Shown: one piece after another, positions 16,225-26,171 of the stretch | Numbering within the stretch: the first letter of the stretch is position 1 | Layout of the letters: every line of letters begins with the position of its first letter | Assembly: GCF_016862815.1 (NCBI RefSeq) | Contig: NZ_BONR01000005.1 | Location: forward strand, 62,001-126,000 | DNA length: 64,000 nt | Reading direction: 5' to 3' | From: Demequina activiva | GTDB lineage: Bacteria; Actinomycetota; Actinomycetes; Actinomycetales; Demequinaceae | Notes under the pieces: generated by a model | Database searches by the model: none | What the model saw: the letters and a program-made list of their open reading frames with translations, nothing else | What the model was told of the DNA's origin: nothing | Position numbers and translations under genes: made by a program

Positions 16225-19200
16225 ATGAGTCCCGCGCGCATCATCGTGCGCGCGGTGATGGTCACGGACGGCCGCTCTCCTCACCTCGCGGCCGCCCTCG
16301 ACGCCGTCCTGTCCCAGGACCCCGCGCCCGATGCGGTGCATCTCGCGCTCGTCGCTGATCTCGATCCGCCCGCAGCCGGCTGGGACCCGCGCGTGGAGGT
16401 TCAGCGCGTGGACGCCCCTGACTACGGAGCGGCCGTCCAGCAGATCCTCGACCAGCACGAGGGCGACGGCTCCGAGCTGATCTGGCTTCTCCACGACGAC
16501 ATGGCGCCGATGCCGGGCTCGCTCGCCGCGCTCACGGCCACCGCGCGCAAGCGCCAGCTCGCCGGAGTCGTGGGAGCGGCGCAGGTGCAGTGGGACGCCC
16601 CCGACCGTCTGGTGGGGCTCGGCACCACGACCACCAGGGTCGGTGCCCGTCGCATCGGACTGGTCGAGCGCGACGACGTCGATCAGGGCCAGTACGCCGA
16701 GCGCGACGACGTGCTCGCGGTGTCCCTCGGCGGCGCGCTGGTGCGTCGTGAGCTGTGGGATGTCCTCGGAGCGCCCCAGGCGGACCCCGAGGGGTGGACG
16801 GCGAGTCTCGACTACTGCCGCCGCGCGTGGCGCGCAGGGTTCGATGTGGTCGCCGTTCCCCACGCCCGGATTCGCCACAGCCAGGAGAGGCTCTACGGCC
16901 GCCGTGACGGCGCTGGCGGGGGACGCCGTGCGACGTACGGGACGCGGCGCGCGGCCGAATGGTTCCACGCGTGCGTCTACGCCCCGTGGTGGGCGCCGCC
17001 GTTCCTCGTCCTCTGGGCGATCCTCGCCAGCCTCGCGCGAGCGGTGCTCCGCATCGCTCAGAACGAGCCGCGCCTGCTGATCGCGGACCTGCTGGTGCCG
17101 TGGCGGCTGCTGGGTCTGCTCCTTCGCCTCCCGTCGGCCCGCGCCCGTGCTCGGCGCGCAGGGCGGTCGACGGCCGCCGAGCTCCGCCTGCTCGCCGGCC
17201 CCCGGCAGGTGGCCCGGCATGTCCGTGCGCTCGAGTGGGGTGCGCGCAGCCGCATCGCGGCTCGCCAGGCCCCGAGCGATGCCGTGCGCGCCGAGCTGGC
17301 AGGCCTGGCCACGCGGCGTCGCCTCGCGCTCGCCACCCTCGCGCTCGCGCTCGTCTCCCTCAGCGTGTCGCTCCACCCCTCGTGGCTGCCCGGCCTGGTG
17401 CGAGGTCAGATGCTCACCGGGTCGATCCTGGGGGTCACCGACACGAGCCTGGGCGTCCTGTGGGATCGAGCGCTCACGGGCTGGAGCGACCAGGCGTTCG
17501 GTGCCCCGGCCATCGACGGCGGACTTGCGACGCTCCTGCTTCCCTTCGCTGCGGCGCCGGGAGGGCTCGCCGTGTGGCTGGGAGCCTTCCTGCTGCTCGC
17601 GCCGCTGCTCGCCGGGCTCACGGCGTGGGCGGCGACCGGCGCGTTCACGAGGTCGCTCTGGGCGCGAGGACTCGCCGCTGCGGCCTACGCGCTGTGGCCC
17701 ATCGCCCTCGAGTCCGCCGCCGCCGGTCGCGTGGGCGCGGTGATCGTCCACGTCGTGGCCCCTCTCGCCGTGCTGGGACTCGTTCGAGCGGGCGGCTGGC
17801 ATCGGCCGGAGTCGCTCAGCGACGGCGCCCAGCACCCGCCTGCCGTGCGCGCCTCGCGCAGCGCCGCGATGGGCGCCGCGGCCGCCCTGGCCATCGTCGT
17901 CATGGCCTCTCCAGTGCTGCTGGTGCTCGTGCTCGTCGTGGTCGCCATCGCTGGCACGGCAGCGGGTCGGGCGCGGTGGCGGGTGTGGGGGGCCGCGCTG
18001 CCCCCGCTCGCCGTGTCCGGAGCCTCGCTCGCGGCAGCGCTGGGCACGGGTCTCGCCTCTGGCCAGGCCTGGGCGATCCTCGCGCGCGAGCCTGGGCCGT
18101 CCGGCCAGGCCGAGGCGCTCTCGGCTGCAGATCTGCTGCTGGGAGGGATCGGCGAGACGGGGAGCGTGCCCGCGCCGTTCGTCTGGGCGCTGCGTGCCCT
18201 GCCTGTCCTCATGCTCGCGGCCGCGGTCGCCGGAGCGCTCGTGGGTCGCCGGCGGTGGCTGAGCGCAGGCGCGCTCGGCTCCGTCGCGGTGGCGGTGCTC
18301 GCCGCGACCGCCGTCCAGGGACTCACCCTCTCACCCGACGCCGGTGCCGACTCCCCGGCCCCATCGGGGTGGTACGGCTCCGCGATGAGCATCGCGGCGC
18401 TCGGGTCGATCGTGGTCGCCGCGGCCGCGTGGCGGCCGCATGCCGCCGATCGCCCCGGCGGCATGCGACGCGCGACCGCCGTCGTGGCGATCATCGTCGT
18501 CGCGGGCGCGGCGGTGGGATCTGCCGCGGCGCAGGTGTGGCCCGGACGCGCAGCGCTCGGCGACGTCTCACCGGCGGACGCGGATGTGCTGCCCTTGGTC
18601 GCTGCCCTCGAGCAGGGCACGGATCAACGTCAACGCGTGCTGGTGCTCGACTCGGACCCGGACGGAGTGGTCTTTGCCGTGCTGGGCACCGACGGCGCCG
18701 ATGCCGTGTCCACGGCGGGCACGCTGCTGGACTCGGGACAGGCGGCGGTGCGCGGACCGGACTCGCCGCCGTTGCCAGGACCCGCCTCGCTCAGCGACGC
18801 GGTCGCCGCCCTCGTCGCGGGACGCGACGAGGGCATCGACGCGCTCGCCCAGTGGGGAATCGGAGTCCTCGTGGCCGCGCCGGGCGCGGACGGCATCGCG
18901 GACGTGCTCGCGCAGAGCCCCGACCTGCGGCTCATGGGAGCGGCGGATCGTGGAACGTCATGGCGAGTGGGCGCCGCGGAGGGTGACGCACGGGTCAGCC
19001 GTGCCACGTTCGTGGGTCCGGACACTGTCCCGGTCTCCGTCCCGATGGGCAGGACCGCGGCCGACTGGCAGGCCCCGGCCGCCGGAACGCTCGTGATCGC
19101 GGAGGCCGCGGACGATGCCTGGACCGCCACACTCGACGGGGCGCCGCTCGCCGGCACCGGCGACGAGCTGGGGCGGCAGGTGTTCTCTGTGCCCGAGGCT

Positions 19201-19332
19201 GGGCACGTGCACGTCCAGTACGACGACCGCACCTATCGCGTGTGGTTCTGGGCAGGCGTCGTGACGGTCGCGTGGTCGCTCGTCGCGGCGATCCCGGTGC
19301 CGTCGCGCCGCGCCCGTGAGGAGGACTCCTGA
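16225..19332 (+). CDS. Large membrane glycosyltransferase (GT2 domain plus polytopic region)
   Basis: A 1035-residue protein. Residues 1 to about 230 form a GT2 domain, with the metal-binding motif in LIWLLHDDMAPMPG and VVAVPHARIRHS near its end. About 12 hydrophobic helices follow between residues 250 and 780, then a soluble extracytoplasmic region and a last helix near 1015. Such proteins are widespread between whiB2 and DUF5719 genes in Micrococcales and are thought to build a cell-wall glycan; the substrate is unknown. The stop overlaps the next gene as TGATG. Confidence 0.82.
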   Translation: MSPARIIVRAVMVTDGRSPHLAAALDAVLSQDPAPDAVHLALVADLDPPAAGWDPRVEVQRVDAPDYGAAVQQILDQHEGDGSELIWLLHDDMAPMPGSLAALTATARKRQLAGVVGAAQVQWDAPDRLVGLGTTTTRVGARRIGLVERDDVDQGQYAERDDVLAVSLGGALVRRELWDVLGAPQADPEGWTASLDYCRRAWRAGFDVVAVPHARIRHSQERLYGRRDGAGGGRRATYGTRRAAEWFHACVYAPWWAPPFLVLWAILASLARAVLRIAQNEPRLLIADLLVPWRLLGLLLRLPSARARARRAGRSTAAELRLLAGPRQVARHVRALEWGARSRIAARQAPSDAVRAELAGLATRRRLALATLALALVSLSVSLHPSWLPGLVRGQMLTGSILGVTDTSLGVLWDRALTGWSDQAFGAPAIDGGLATLLLPFAAAPGGLAVWLGAFLLLAPLLAGLTAWAATGAFTRSLWARGLAAAAYALWPIALESAAAGRVGAVIVHVVAPLAVLGLVRAGGWHRPESLSDGAQHPPAVRASRSAAMGAAAALAIVVMASPVLLVLVLVVVAIAGTAAGRARWRVWGAALPPLAVSGASLAAALGTGLASGQAWAILAREPGPSGQAEALSAADLLLGGIGETGSVPAPFVWALRALPVLMLAAAVAGALVGRRRWLSAGALGSVAVAVLAATAVQGLTLSPDAGADSPAPSGWYGSAMSIAALGSIVVAAAAWRPHAADRPGGMRRATAVVAIIVVAGAAVGSAAAQVWPGRAALGDVSPADADVLPLVAALEQGTDQRQRVLVLDSDPDGVVFAVLGTDGADAVSTAGTLLDSGQAAVRGPDSPPLPGPASLSDAVAALVAGRDEGIDALAQWGIGVLVAAPGADGIADVLAQSPDLRLMGAADRGTSWRVGAAEGDARVSRATFVGPDTVPVSVPMGRTAADWQAPAAGTLVIAEAADDAWTATLDGAPLAGTGDELGRQVFSVPEAGHVHVQYDDRTYRVWFWAGVVTVAWSLVAAIPVPSRRAREEDS

Positions 19333-20633
19333 TGATCCGCATGGTCGCCACCGCGGTGGCTCTGGCCTGCGTGCTCGGCGCAGCGACGCTCGCGGCGCCA
19401 GAGCCCGGAGGCGAGGGCGGTGCGACCGCGGTGGTGCCCATCGCTCCCGTCCGGCAGCCGCTGGCGTGCCCGGGCCCTCTCGAGATTCCCGTCGGAGCGA
19501 TCTCATCAGGGGACGAGGTGCTCGACTCGGGTTCAGCGGACGTGACCTACGACGTCACTCCGACTGGACGCCCCGTGGGCGCAGGCGTCGCCGTGGATGC
19601 GCCGCAGGCGGTGAGCGTGGAGCGCGTGGGCACGGGCGACATCGCCGGGCTCGCCGGCGTAGGCTGCACCCCGCCGGCTCAGGACCAGTGGCTGGTGGGC
19701 GGCTCCACGGCACTCGGCGCCAGCGCACGACTCGTGCTCACCAACCCCACCGCATCGGCCGTCCGTGCGCGGGTGCAGATCTACGGACCGGGCGGACTCG
19801 CGGAGCAGGACGCCTCGGTGCTGCTGGGCCCCGACAGCCAGGGCACGCTCCTGCTCGAGTCGATCGCTCCCGAGGTGACGGCCACCGCGGTGCACATCCG
19901 TGCGGAAGGCGTCGGTGTGAGCGCTGCGCTGCAGGACTCGCGGCTCGACGGCTTCACGGCGGCCGGGACGGACTGGGTGTCCCCGGTGGAGCCGGCCACG
20001 TCGCTCGCGATCCCCGTCGCCGGCGCGTCGACCGATGATGCGCCGGCCTCCGTGTCGCTGATGGCCCCCGACGGCGCGGAGGTCACGCTCGCGCTCGTGA
20101 CGGAGGACGGCCCGCAGCCGTGGCTGGGCGACGAGGCGGTGGTCCTCGAGCCCGGTGTCGTGACCGAGATCCAGGTGCCTGTGGCCGCACTCGCGGCGAT
20201 CCAGATCGAGGCCACCGCGCCCGTGGTCGCCGGGGCTCGTGTGCTGGTGGCGCGCGACGCACCCCTCGACGATGGCTCGCTGGCGTTCGATCATGCGTGG
20301 ACGGGCGGCCAGGACGTGAGCGAGACGCGCAGCCGCGCCCTGGTGGTGCCCGACGCGGACGTGACGCTGGTCGCGACCTCTCCCGCTGGCGGCACCTTCA
20401 CGGCTGAGATCGACGGCGAGACGGTGTCCGTGGACCTCGGCGCTGGTGTGCTGGCGTCGCTGCCGGGCTCCTGGGAGCCCGGGACGGTCATCACGAGCTC
20501 CCACGCTGCCGCGTGGGCGCTGCTCGTGACGGACGCCGACGCGGGCTTCATCACCACCGTGGAGCCGGTGGTGACCGAGCTCGACGGACGGGACGTCACG
20601 GTGACCGTCGGCAGCTACCCGCTCGTGCCGTAG
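19332..20633 (+). CDS. DUF5719 family exported protein
   Basis: A 433-residue protein with a signal peptide (about residues 1-25, ending LAAPEPGG), then beta-rich sequence without recognisable catalytic motifs. Repeated short Ig-like stretches are visible (ASARLVLTNPTASAVRARVQ, and later APVVAGARVLVARD). It is translationally coupled to the large glycosyltransferase, and the pairing is conserved in Micrococcales, so the two probably work together at the cell surface. Biochemical role unknown. Its 3' end overlaps the convergent metallopeptidase-family gene by 19 bases. Confidence 0.75.
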   Translation: MIRMVATAVALACVLGAATLAAPEPGGEGGATAVVPIAPVRQPLACPGPLEIPVGAISSGDEVLDSGSADVTYDVTPTGRPVGAGVAVDAPQAVSVERVGTGDIAGLAGVGCTPPAQDQWLVGGSTALGASARLVLTNPTASAVRARVQIYGPGGLAEQDASVLLGPDSQGTLLLESIAPEVTATAVHIRAEGVGVSAALQDSRLDGFTAAGTDWVSPVEPATSLAIPVAGASTDDAPASVSLMAPDGAEVTLALVTEDGPQPWLGDEAVVLEPGVVTEIQVPVAALAAIQIEATAPVVAGARVLVARDAPLDDGSLAFDHAWTGGQDVSETRSRALVVPDADVTLVATSPAGGTFTAEIDGETVSVDLGAGVLASLPGSWEPGTVITSSHAAAWALLVTDADAGFITTVEPVVTELDGRDVTVTVGSYPLVP

Positions 20634-21019
20634 TCCGGATCCACGTCCTCGGGAGCACGCCCCACCACCGCCGCCACCTGCTCGGCCAGCACGTCGCGCA
20701 CCAGCGATCGCACGTGCCCGTCCTCGACGCGCAGCTCGATGGGTCGCCGGTACAGCACCACGCGGGTGGGCTGCCCCAGCTCGGACGGGAACACGCGTCC
20801 CAGCGGCACCCCGTCCTCCCAGGGAGTCGGGTCCGAGGGCGGCACATCCTCCGACGCGAAGTCGATGCGGCCCCACGCCCGTCCCCAGCGCGGCTCCAGA
20901 CGCTCGGCGGCGTCGCGCACCTCGTCGTCGAAGACCTCGGCTCGGGTCCGGTAGGCGGGAGCGTCGTACGGAAGGAGGGGTCGGCGCAGCCCGCGCTCGT
21001 GCCGGTCCCTGCGTCTCAT
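20615..21019 (-). CDS. Metallopeptidase-family (zincin-like) protein lacking the zinc motif
   Basis: A 134-residue protein whose genomic place, between DUF5719 and DUF3499, is that of the small metallopeptidase family (Rv3259 in M. tuberculosis, from memory). The segment expected to hold HExxH reads VRDVLAEQVAAVVG, with no histidine pair, so zinc binding and proteolysis are doubtful. The start MRRRDRHERG is the second in-frame ATG; the longer form to 21052 lacks similarity. The basic N-terminus and acidic centre look soluble. Family assignment rests mainly on synteny. Confidence 0.6.
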   Translation of the reverse strand: MRRRDRHERGLRRPLLPYDAPAYRTRAEVFDDEVRDAAERLEPRWGRAWGRIDFASEDVPPSDPTPWEDGVPLGRVFPSELGQPTRVVLYRRPIELRVEDGHVRSLVRDVLAEQVAAVVGRAPEDVDPDYGTSG

Positions 21020-21090
21020 GCCGCCCACGCTACCCGCGCATCGGCGTGGCACTCGGGTACGACCCGTCCGCGAGGGTAGCGTCCGGAGGC

Positions 21091-21444
21091 GTGAAGTCGA
21101 CGCGTCAGTGCTCTCGCACCATCTGTGACCGCCCCGCTGCGGCGACGCTCACCTACGTCTACGCGGACTCGACCGTGGTGGTCGGTCAGCTCGCCGCCCA
21201 GGCCGAGCCCCACAGCTACGACCTGTGCGCCCTGCACGCCGAGCGCTTCTCCGCGCCGCGCGGCTGGGACGTGGTCCACATCCACCAGGAGTTCGTCGAC
21301 TCGGGCCCGTCTCCGGACGATCTCGACGCGCTCGCACGTGCCGTTCGCGAAGCGGGACGACCGCGTGTGGCCGCCGTGCCCCCGCCGCCGCTGGCATCCG
21401 AGCCGCGCCGCGGACATCTGAGGGTCGTCTCAGGAGACGCCTGA
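21091..21444 (+). CDS. DUF3499 family protein
   Basis: A 117-residue protein with CSRTICDRPAAATLTYVYAD near the N-terminus and a second half-site YDLCALHAERFSAPRGW. The paired Cys/His clusters suggest a small zinc-ribbon-like fold. The family occurs only in Actinobacteria and nearly always beside phosphomannomutase; its role is unknown. The GTG start is supported by GGAGG immediately upstream and TAGCGT (a likely -10) eight bases before. A longer ATG start at 21046 is possible but less likely. Confidence 0.8.
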   Translation: MKSTRQCSRTICDRPAAATLTYVYADSTVVVGQLAAQAEPHSYDLCALHAERFSAPRGWDVVHIHQEFVDSGPSPDDLDALARAVREAGRPRVAAVPPPPLASEPRRGHLRVVSGDA

Positions 21445-21447
21445 CGC

Positions 21448-21453
21448 TAACCT
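21448..21453 (+). promoter_or_regulatory. Likely -10 element of manB (leaderless)
   Basis: TAACCT ends six bases before the GTG start at 21460. No Shine-Dalgarno sequence is present, which fits a leaderless message. Confidence 0.5.
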
Positions 21454-21459
21454 GAGCGC

Positions 21460-22878
21460 GTGACGACACGACCTGACCTCAGTGGCCTCATCAAGTCCTA
21501 CGACGTCCGCGGAATCGTGGGCGACACCCTCACGGTCGACGTCGCGCGCGCCATCGGCGCGGCGTTCGCGGACCGCGTGGTGATTCCCGACGGCGAGACC
21601 GAGGTCGTGATCGGGCGCGACATGCGCGACTCCGGTCCGTCGCTCGTGGCGGCGGTGGCCGACGGCCTGCGCGACCGCGGCGTGGACGTCATCGACATCG
21701 GCATGTGCTCCACGGACGGTCTCTATCACGCCTCGGGCGCCCTCGAACGACCGGGCGTCATGGTCACCGCCTCCCACAATCCGGCCGCCTACAACGGCAT
21801 GAAGATGTGCCGCAGGCTGGCCCGCGCCGTGGGGGAGAACACCGGCCTGGGCGACGTGCGGGAGACCGCCGCGGAGCTGCTCGCGGACGGCATCCCCGTC
21901 GCAGCGGAGCGGGGCACGCTGGTCCGGCGGGACATGCTCGCGGAGTACGGGGCCTACCTGCGTTCGCTTGTGGATCTGAGCGAGGTGCGTCCCCTCACGG
22001 TGGTCGTGGACGCCGCGAACGCGATGGCGGGCCACACGGTGCCCGCGGTGCTCGGCACCGACGCCGGACTGCCCGAGCTGCCCCTGACGATCATCCCGCT
22101 GTACTTCGAGCTGGACGGCTCGTTCCCCAATCACGAGGCCAATCCGCTCGATCCCGCGAACCTCGTGGACCTGCAGGCCGCGGTTCGCGAGCACGGCGCA
22201 GACATCGGGCTGGCCTTCGACGGAGACGCCGATCGCTGCTTCGCCGTCGACGAGCGAGGCGAGGTGGTGCCCGCGTCCGCCATCACGGCCCTGGTGGGGC
22301 TGCGCGAGTCCGCCCGCGAGATCGCTGAGGGGCGCACGCCCACCGTGATCCACAACCTGATCTCCTCGCGAGCGGTGCCCGAGCAGCTCGCTGCGGCAGG
22401 CGCGGTTCCGGTGCGCTCCCGTGTGGGGCACAGCTACATCAAGGCCGAGATGGCGCGTCTGGACGCGGTGTTCGGTGGAGAGCACTCGGCGCACTTCTAC
22501 TTCCGCGACTTCTACTTCGCGGACTCGGGCATGCTCGCGGCCCTGCACGTGCTCGCGGCGCTGGGGGAGCAGCCGGGAACCCTGTCCGAGCTGCTCGAGT
22601 CGTACAGCCCGTACGCCGCCTCCGGCGAGATCAACTCGACGGTCGAGGACGTCCCGGCCGCCATCGCGCGCGTGCGTGCGACCTTCGAGGGCGACGGCGT
22701 CGAGGTGGATGACATGGACGGGCTCACGTTCTCGCACTGGTCGAGCGAGCCGCGCTGGTGGTTCAACGTCCGTCCGTCGAACACGGAGCCGCTGCTGCGA
22801 CTCAACGTCGAGGCGGCAGACGCAGACCAGATGGAGCAGGTGCGCGACGCGGTCCTCGGCGTGATTCGGCAGGCCTGA
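21460..22878 (+). CDS. manB: Phosphomannomutase/phosphoglucomutase
   Basis: A 472-residue alpha-D-phosphohexomutase that interconverts mannose-6-phosphate and mannose-1-phosphate, the precursor of GDP-mannose for mannosylated lipids and polymers. The catalytic phosphoserine loop TASHNPAAYNG, metal-binding FDGDADRCF, sugar-binding GGEHSAHFYF and the phosphate-binding RPSNTEP are all present. Length is standard. The gene runs with a cation transporter and ahcY, almost without gaps. It would feed the glycosyltransferases encoded in the preceding 7 kb. Confidence 0.94.
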   Translation: MTTRPDLSGLIKSYDVRGIVGDTLTVDVARAIGAAFADRVVIPDGETEVVIGRDMRDSGPSLVAAVADGLRDRGVDVIDIGMCSTDGLYHASGALERPGVMVTASHNPAAYNGMKMCRRLARAVGENTGLGDVRETAAELLADGIPVAAERGTLVRRDMLAEYGAYLRSLVDLSEVRPLTVVVDAANAMAGHTVPAVLGTDAGLPELPLTIIPLYFELDGSFPNHEANPLDPANLVDLQAAVREHGADIGLAFDGDADRCFAVDERGEVVPASAITALVGLRESAREIAEGRTPTVIHNLISSRAVPEQLAAAGAVPVRSRVGHSYIKAEMARLDAVFGGEHSAHFYFRDFYFADSGMLAALHVLAALGEQPGTLSELLESYSPYAASGEINSTVEDVPAAIARVRATFEGDGVEVDDMDGLTFSHWSSEPRWWFNVRPSNTEPLLRLNVEAADADQMEQVRDAVLGVIRQA

Positions 22879-22879
22879 G

Positions 22880-23830
22880 ATGTCCGCCGAGGGCGGCACC
22901 AAGGCGATCGTCGCGGCGCTGAGCGCCAACCTCGGCATCGGCGCCACCAAGTTCGCCGCGTGGGCGCTCACCGGGTCCTCCTCGATGCTGGCGGAGGCGA
23001 TCCACTCGGTGGCGGACTCCGGCAACCAGGTGCTGCTGCTCGTGGGCGGCCGTCAGGCTCGCAAGGAGGCCACGCCGGAGCACCCCTTCGGGTACGCCCG
23101 CAACCGCTACTACTACGCCTTCCTGGTCGCCGTGGTGCTCTTCCTCCTCGGCGGCGTGTTCGCCCTCTGGGAGGCGTGGCACAAGTTCCAGCACCCCGAG
23201 CCCATCGAGTCGTGGAAGTGGGTGCCGGTCGTGGTGCTCGTGGTCGCGATCGGCCTGGAGAGCCTGAGCCTGCGCACCGCTGTCATCGAGTCCAACAAGG
23301 TGCGGGGCACGCTCGGATGGGCGCGCTTCATCCGCAGGTCGCGTTCGCCCGAGCTGCCGGTGATCCTGCTCGAGGACCTCGGAGCCCTGGTGGGGCTCGT
23401 CTTCGCGCTGTTCGGAGTCTCCATGACGCTGATCACCGACGACGGCGTCTGGGACGCCCTCGGCACCGCGATGATCGGGCTGCTGCTGCTCGTCATCTCG
23501 ATCATCCTGGCGCGGGAGACCAAGTCCATGCTGCTGGGGGAGTCCGCGACTCCCGAGGACATCGCCGCGATCCGCGCCGCCTTCGACGCCTCGCACCTGG
23601 GCGACATCATCCACCTGCGCACGATGCACCTGGGTCCGGACGACGTCATGATCGCCGCTAAGGTGGGCCTCGCGGCGGGCGCCACCATCGAGCAGATCGC
23701 TGAGCACGTGGATGACGCGGAACGTCGCGTTCGCGACGCCGTGCCGGCGGCGCGCCTGATCTTCATCGAGCCGGACCTGCGCCACGCGGTCGCGGCTGCC
23801 CACGACACCCCCAAGGAGAATCACGAGTGA
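22880..23830 (+). CDS. Cation diffusion facilitator family transporter
   Basis: A 316-residue protein with five or six membrane helices. The metal-binding HSVADSGNQ in helix 2, [14 protein letters not shown] after it, and EDLGALVGL in a later helix are CDF signatures. A cytoplasmic C-terminal domain of about 90 residues follows. These proteins export zinc, iron, manganese or related ions in exchange for protons; the metal cannot be predicted from these motifs. The stop overlaps the ahcY start (GTGA), giving translational coupling. Confidence 0.9.
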   Translation: MSAEGGTKAIVAALSANLGIGATKFAAWALTGSSSMLAEAIHSVADSGNQVLLLVGGRQARKEATPEHPFGYARNRYYYAFLVAVVLFLLGGVFALWEAWHKFQHPEPIESWKWVPVVVLVVAIGLESLSLRTAVIESNKVRGTLGWARFIRRSRSPELPVILLEDLGALVGLVFALFGVSMTLITDDGVWDALGTAMIGLLLLVISIILARETKSMLLGESATPEDIAAIRAAFDASHLGDIIHLRTMHLGPDDVMIAAKVGLAAGATIEQIAEHVDDAERRVRDAVPAARLIFIEPDLRHAVAAAHDTPKENHE

Positions 23831-25272
23831 CCACGGTCGAGCACATCATCGCGGACCTTGCGCTGGCCGAGTCCGGCCGCCACCAGATCCGTCTGGCCGA
23901 GCAGGAGATGCCGGGGCTCATGGCGCTGCGCGAGGAGTTCGGCGACTCTCAGCCGCTCGCCGGAGCGCGCATCGCCGGCTCGCTGCACATGACCACCCAG
24001 ACTGCGGTGCTCATCGAGACGCTGACGGCCCTGGGCGCGCAGGTGCGCTGGGCCTCGTGCAACATCTTCTCGACGCAGGACGATGCCGCTGCCGCCGTCG
24101 TGGTGGGTCCCGGCACGTTCTCCGCGCCGAGCGGCGTCCCGGTGTTCGCCGTCAAGGGCGAGACCATCCGCGAGTACTGGCAGTACACGGACAGGATCCT
24201 CACGTGGGACGGGCACGACGGACCCACCATCATCCTCGACGACGGCGGCGACGCCACGCTGCTGGTCCACGAGGGCGTGAAGGCGGAGAAGGCCGGTCAC
24301 GTGCCGCCGCCGCTCGAGGAGGAGGACCCGGCCTACAACATCGAGGTCGAGGGCATGCGCCACGTCCTGCGCGCCTCGCTGGAGCAGGACCCCACCCGGT
24401 TCACACGGATGGCCGCCGGCATCGTGGGGGTGAGCGAGGAGACCACCACGGGCGTGCATCGGCTGGACCAGATGCACGCGCGAGGCGAGCTGCTGTTCCC
24501 CGCGATCAACGTCAACGACTCCGTCACCAAGTCCAAGTTCGACAACCGCTACGGCATCCGTCACTCGCTGCCCGACGGCATCAACCGCGCCACGGACGTC
24601 CTCATGGGCGGCAAGGTCGCGTTCGTCGCGGGCTACGGGGACGTGGGCAAGGGCGCTGCAGAGGCGCTGCGAGGCCAGGGCGCGCGCGTGATCGTCTCCG
24701 AGGTGGACCCCATCTGCGCGCTGCAGGCGGCGATGGACGGCTACGAGGTGGCTCGCATCGAGGACGTCGTGGACCGCGCGGACTTCTTCATCACGACCAC
24801 CGGCAACAAGGACATCATCAGGGTCGAGCACATGGCCGCCATGAAGGACAAGGCGATCGTGGGCAACGTGGGGCACTTCGACAACGAGATCGACATGGCG
24901 GGCCTGGCGCGCTCCGGCGCGAAGCATCAGCCCATCAAGCCCCAGGTGGACGAGTGGACGTTCGCCGACGGCCACAGCGTCATCATCCTGTCCGAGGGCC
25001 GCCTCCTGAACCTCGGCAATGCGACGGGCCACCCGAGCTTCGTGATGAGCACGTCCTTCGCCAACCAGGTGCTCGCTCAGATCGAGCTGTGGGTGAACCT
25101 GGAGGCGTACCCGTTGGGCGTGCATCGCCTGCCCAAGGTGCTCGACGAGAAGGTCGCGCGCTCGCACCTCGACGCCCTGGGAGTCCGTCTCACGGAGCTC
25201 ACCGAGGACCAGGCCGACTACCTGGGCCTTCCGCAGCACGGCCCGTTCAAGCCGGACCACTACCGCTACTGA
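23827..25272 (+). CDS. ahcY: Adenosylhomocysteinase
   Basis: A 481-residue enzyme that hydrolyses S-adenosylhomocysteine to adenosine and homocysteine, removing the product inhibitor of methyltransferases. The NAD-binding loop [13 protein letters not shown], substrate residues in [25 protein letters not shown] and the C-terminal PDHYRY dimer-closing tail are intact. The SAHH insert typical of bacterial enzymes is present in the first half ([19 protein letters not shown]). GTG start overlapping the upstream transporter stop. Confidence 0.97.
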   Translation: MTTVEHIIADLALAESGRHQIRLAEQEMPGLMALREEFGDSQPLAGARIAGSLHMTTQTAVLIETLTALGAQVRWASCNIFSTQDDAAAAVVVGPGTFSAPSGVPVFAVKGETIREYWQYTDRILTWDGHDGPTIILDDGGDATLLVHEGVKAEKAGHVPPPLEEEDPAYNIEVEGMRHVLRASLEQDPTRFTRMAAGIVGVSEETTTGVHRLDQMHARGELLFPAINVNDSVTKSKFDNRYGIRHSLPDGINRATDVLMGGKVAFVAGYGDVGKGAAEALRGQGARVIVSEVDPICALQAAMDGYEVARIEDVVDRADFFITTTGNKDIIRVEHMAAMKDKAIVGNVGHFDNEIDMAGLARSGAKHQPIKPQVDEWTFADGHSVIILSEGRLLNLGNATGHPSFVMSTSFANQVLAQIELWVNLEAYPLGVHRLPKVLDEKVARSHLDALGVRLTELTEDQADYLGLPQHGPFKPDHYRY

Positions 25273-25302
25273 CCCCCGCCGTCGGGCGCCGCGCGGCGTC
25301 GA

Positions 25303-26130
25303 TCAGTTGACCACGTCGGGCACGCCGTACGGGAGGACGTCGAGGCGGGTGGCCTCCGCATCGGCCCTCGCACGGCGCCGCTCCTCGATGCCGTGCTCGC
25401 GCCGTCCGCGCTCGGCGAGCACGGCCGCCACGAGGTCCTCGGGATGCGTGTGCGCCGGCGGCGGCGGGGACACGTAGTCGCTCATGCGCCCGCTCAGCTC
25501 GGTCGCCAGGCGCGCGCGGGACCCGGGGTGCAGGGTGGCAGCGCGTGCGAGGAACATGCGGCAGGTCAGCGCGAAGCCGTCCGGCAGGCGAGCGATGTCA
25601 GCGTTGCGCGCCCACGCCGCCAGGTGCGGCGGCATCTGCACCGGCGGCAGCGCACGGGTGCTGCCACGCACCCGCATCGCGTACGTGCCGGCGAGCATGT
25701 CGCCCAGCCGCTTGGCGCGGGCGCTCAGCACGGACACCGTGATCGCGAGCACGCCCAGGGTCAGGAACACCTCGACCAGTCCGGTGAGCGATCGCGCGAA
25801 CGCGTGGCGGAAGGAGATGGGACCGCCGTCGTCCCGCACCACCCGCAGCCCGCACGCGAGCCGCCCCACGGAGCGCCCGCGGGTGAAGGTCTCCACCACT
25901 GCGGGGACCACGATCAGCATGATCGCGACCGTGCCGATCATGACCGCTCGCTGGATCGCGGCGTTGGCGAGCAGCGTCGCGCCCGCCATCCACAGCGTCA
26001 GCATCAGCGTGGGCACGCCGTAGACCAGCAGATCGATGACCCCGGAGAGCATCCGGTTGGTCACGGCGGCGGCACCCGTGCTGAGCGCGACGCCCTCTCC
26101 CGTGAGGATCTCGTCGTCCATGGGATCCAT
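25303..26130 (-). CDS. RDD family membrane protein
   Basis: A 275-residue protein with the RDD signature: NRMLSGVIDLLVYG in the first helix, then RSVGRLACGLRVVRDDGG and FARSLTG. Three or four helices lie in the first 150 residues; the remaining 120 residues are soluble and charged. RDD proteins are associated with ion or osmolyte traffic, but no function is fixed. It is divergent from a SpoIIM-like gene with 41 bases between; the RDD/SpoIIM/DUF58/MoxR set is a common actinobacterial neighbourhood. The start could also be the ATG nine bases downstream (26121). Confidence 0.85.
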   Translation of the reverse strand: MDPMDDEILTGEGVALSTGAAAVTNRMLSGVIDLLVYGVPTLMLTLWMAGATLLANAAIQRAVMIGTVAIMLIVVPAVVETFTRGRSVGRLACGLRVVRDDGGPISFRHAFARSLTGLVEVFLTLGVLAITVSVLSARAKRLGDMLAGTYAMRVRGSTRALPPVQMPPHLAAWARNADIARLPDGFALTCRMFLARAATLHPGSRARLATELSGRMSDYVSPPPPAHTHPEDLVAAVLAERGRREHGIEERRRARADAEATRLDVLPYGVPDVVN

Positions 26131-26171
26131 GCCTGCGCCTCTCGCTCGCCGTTCTATGGCATCGTAGCGGC

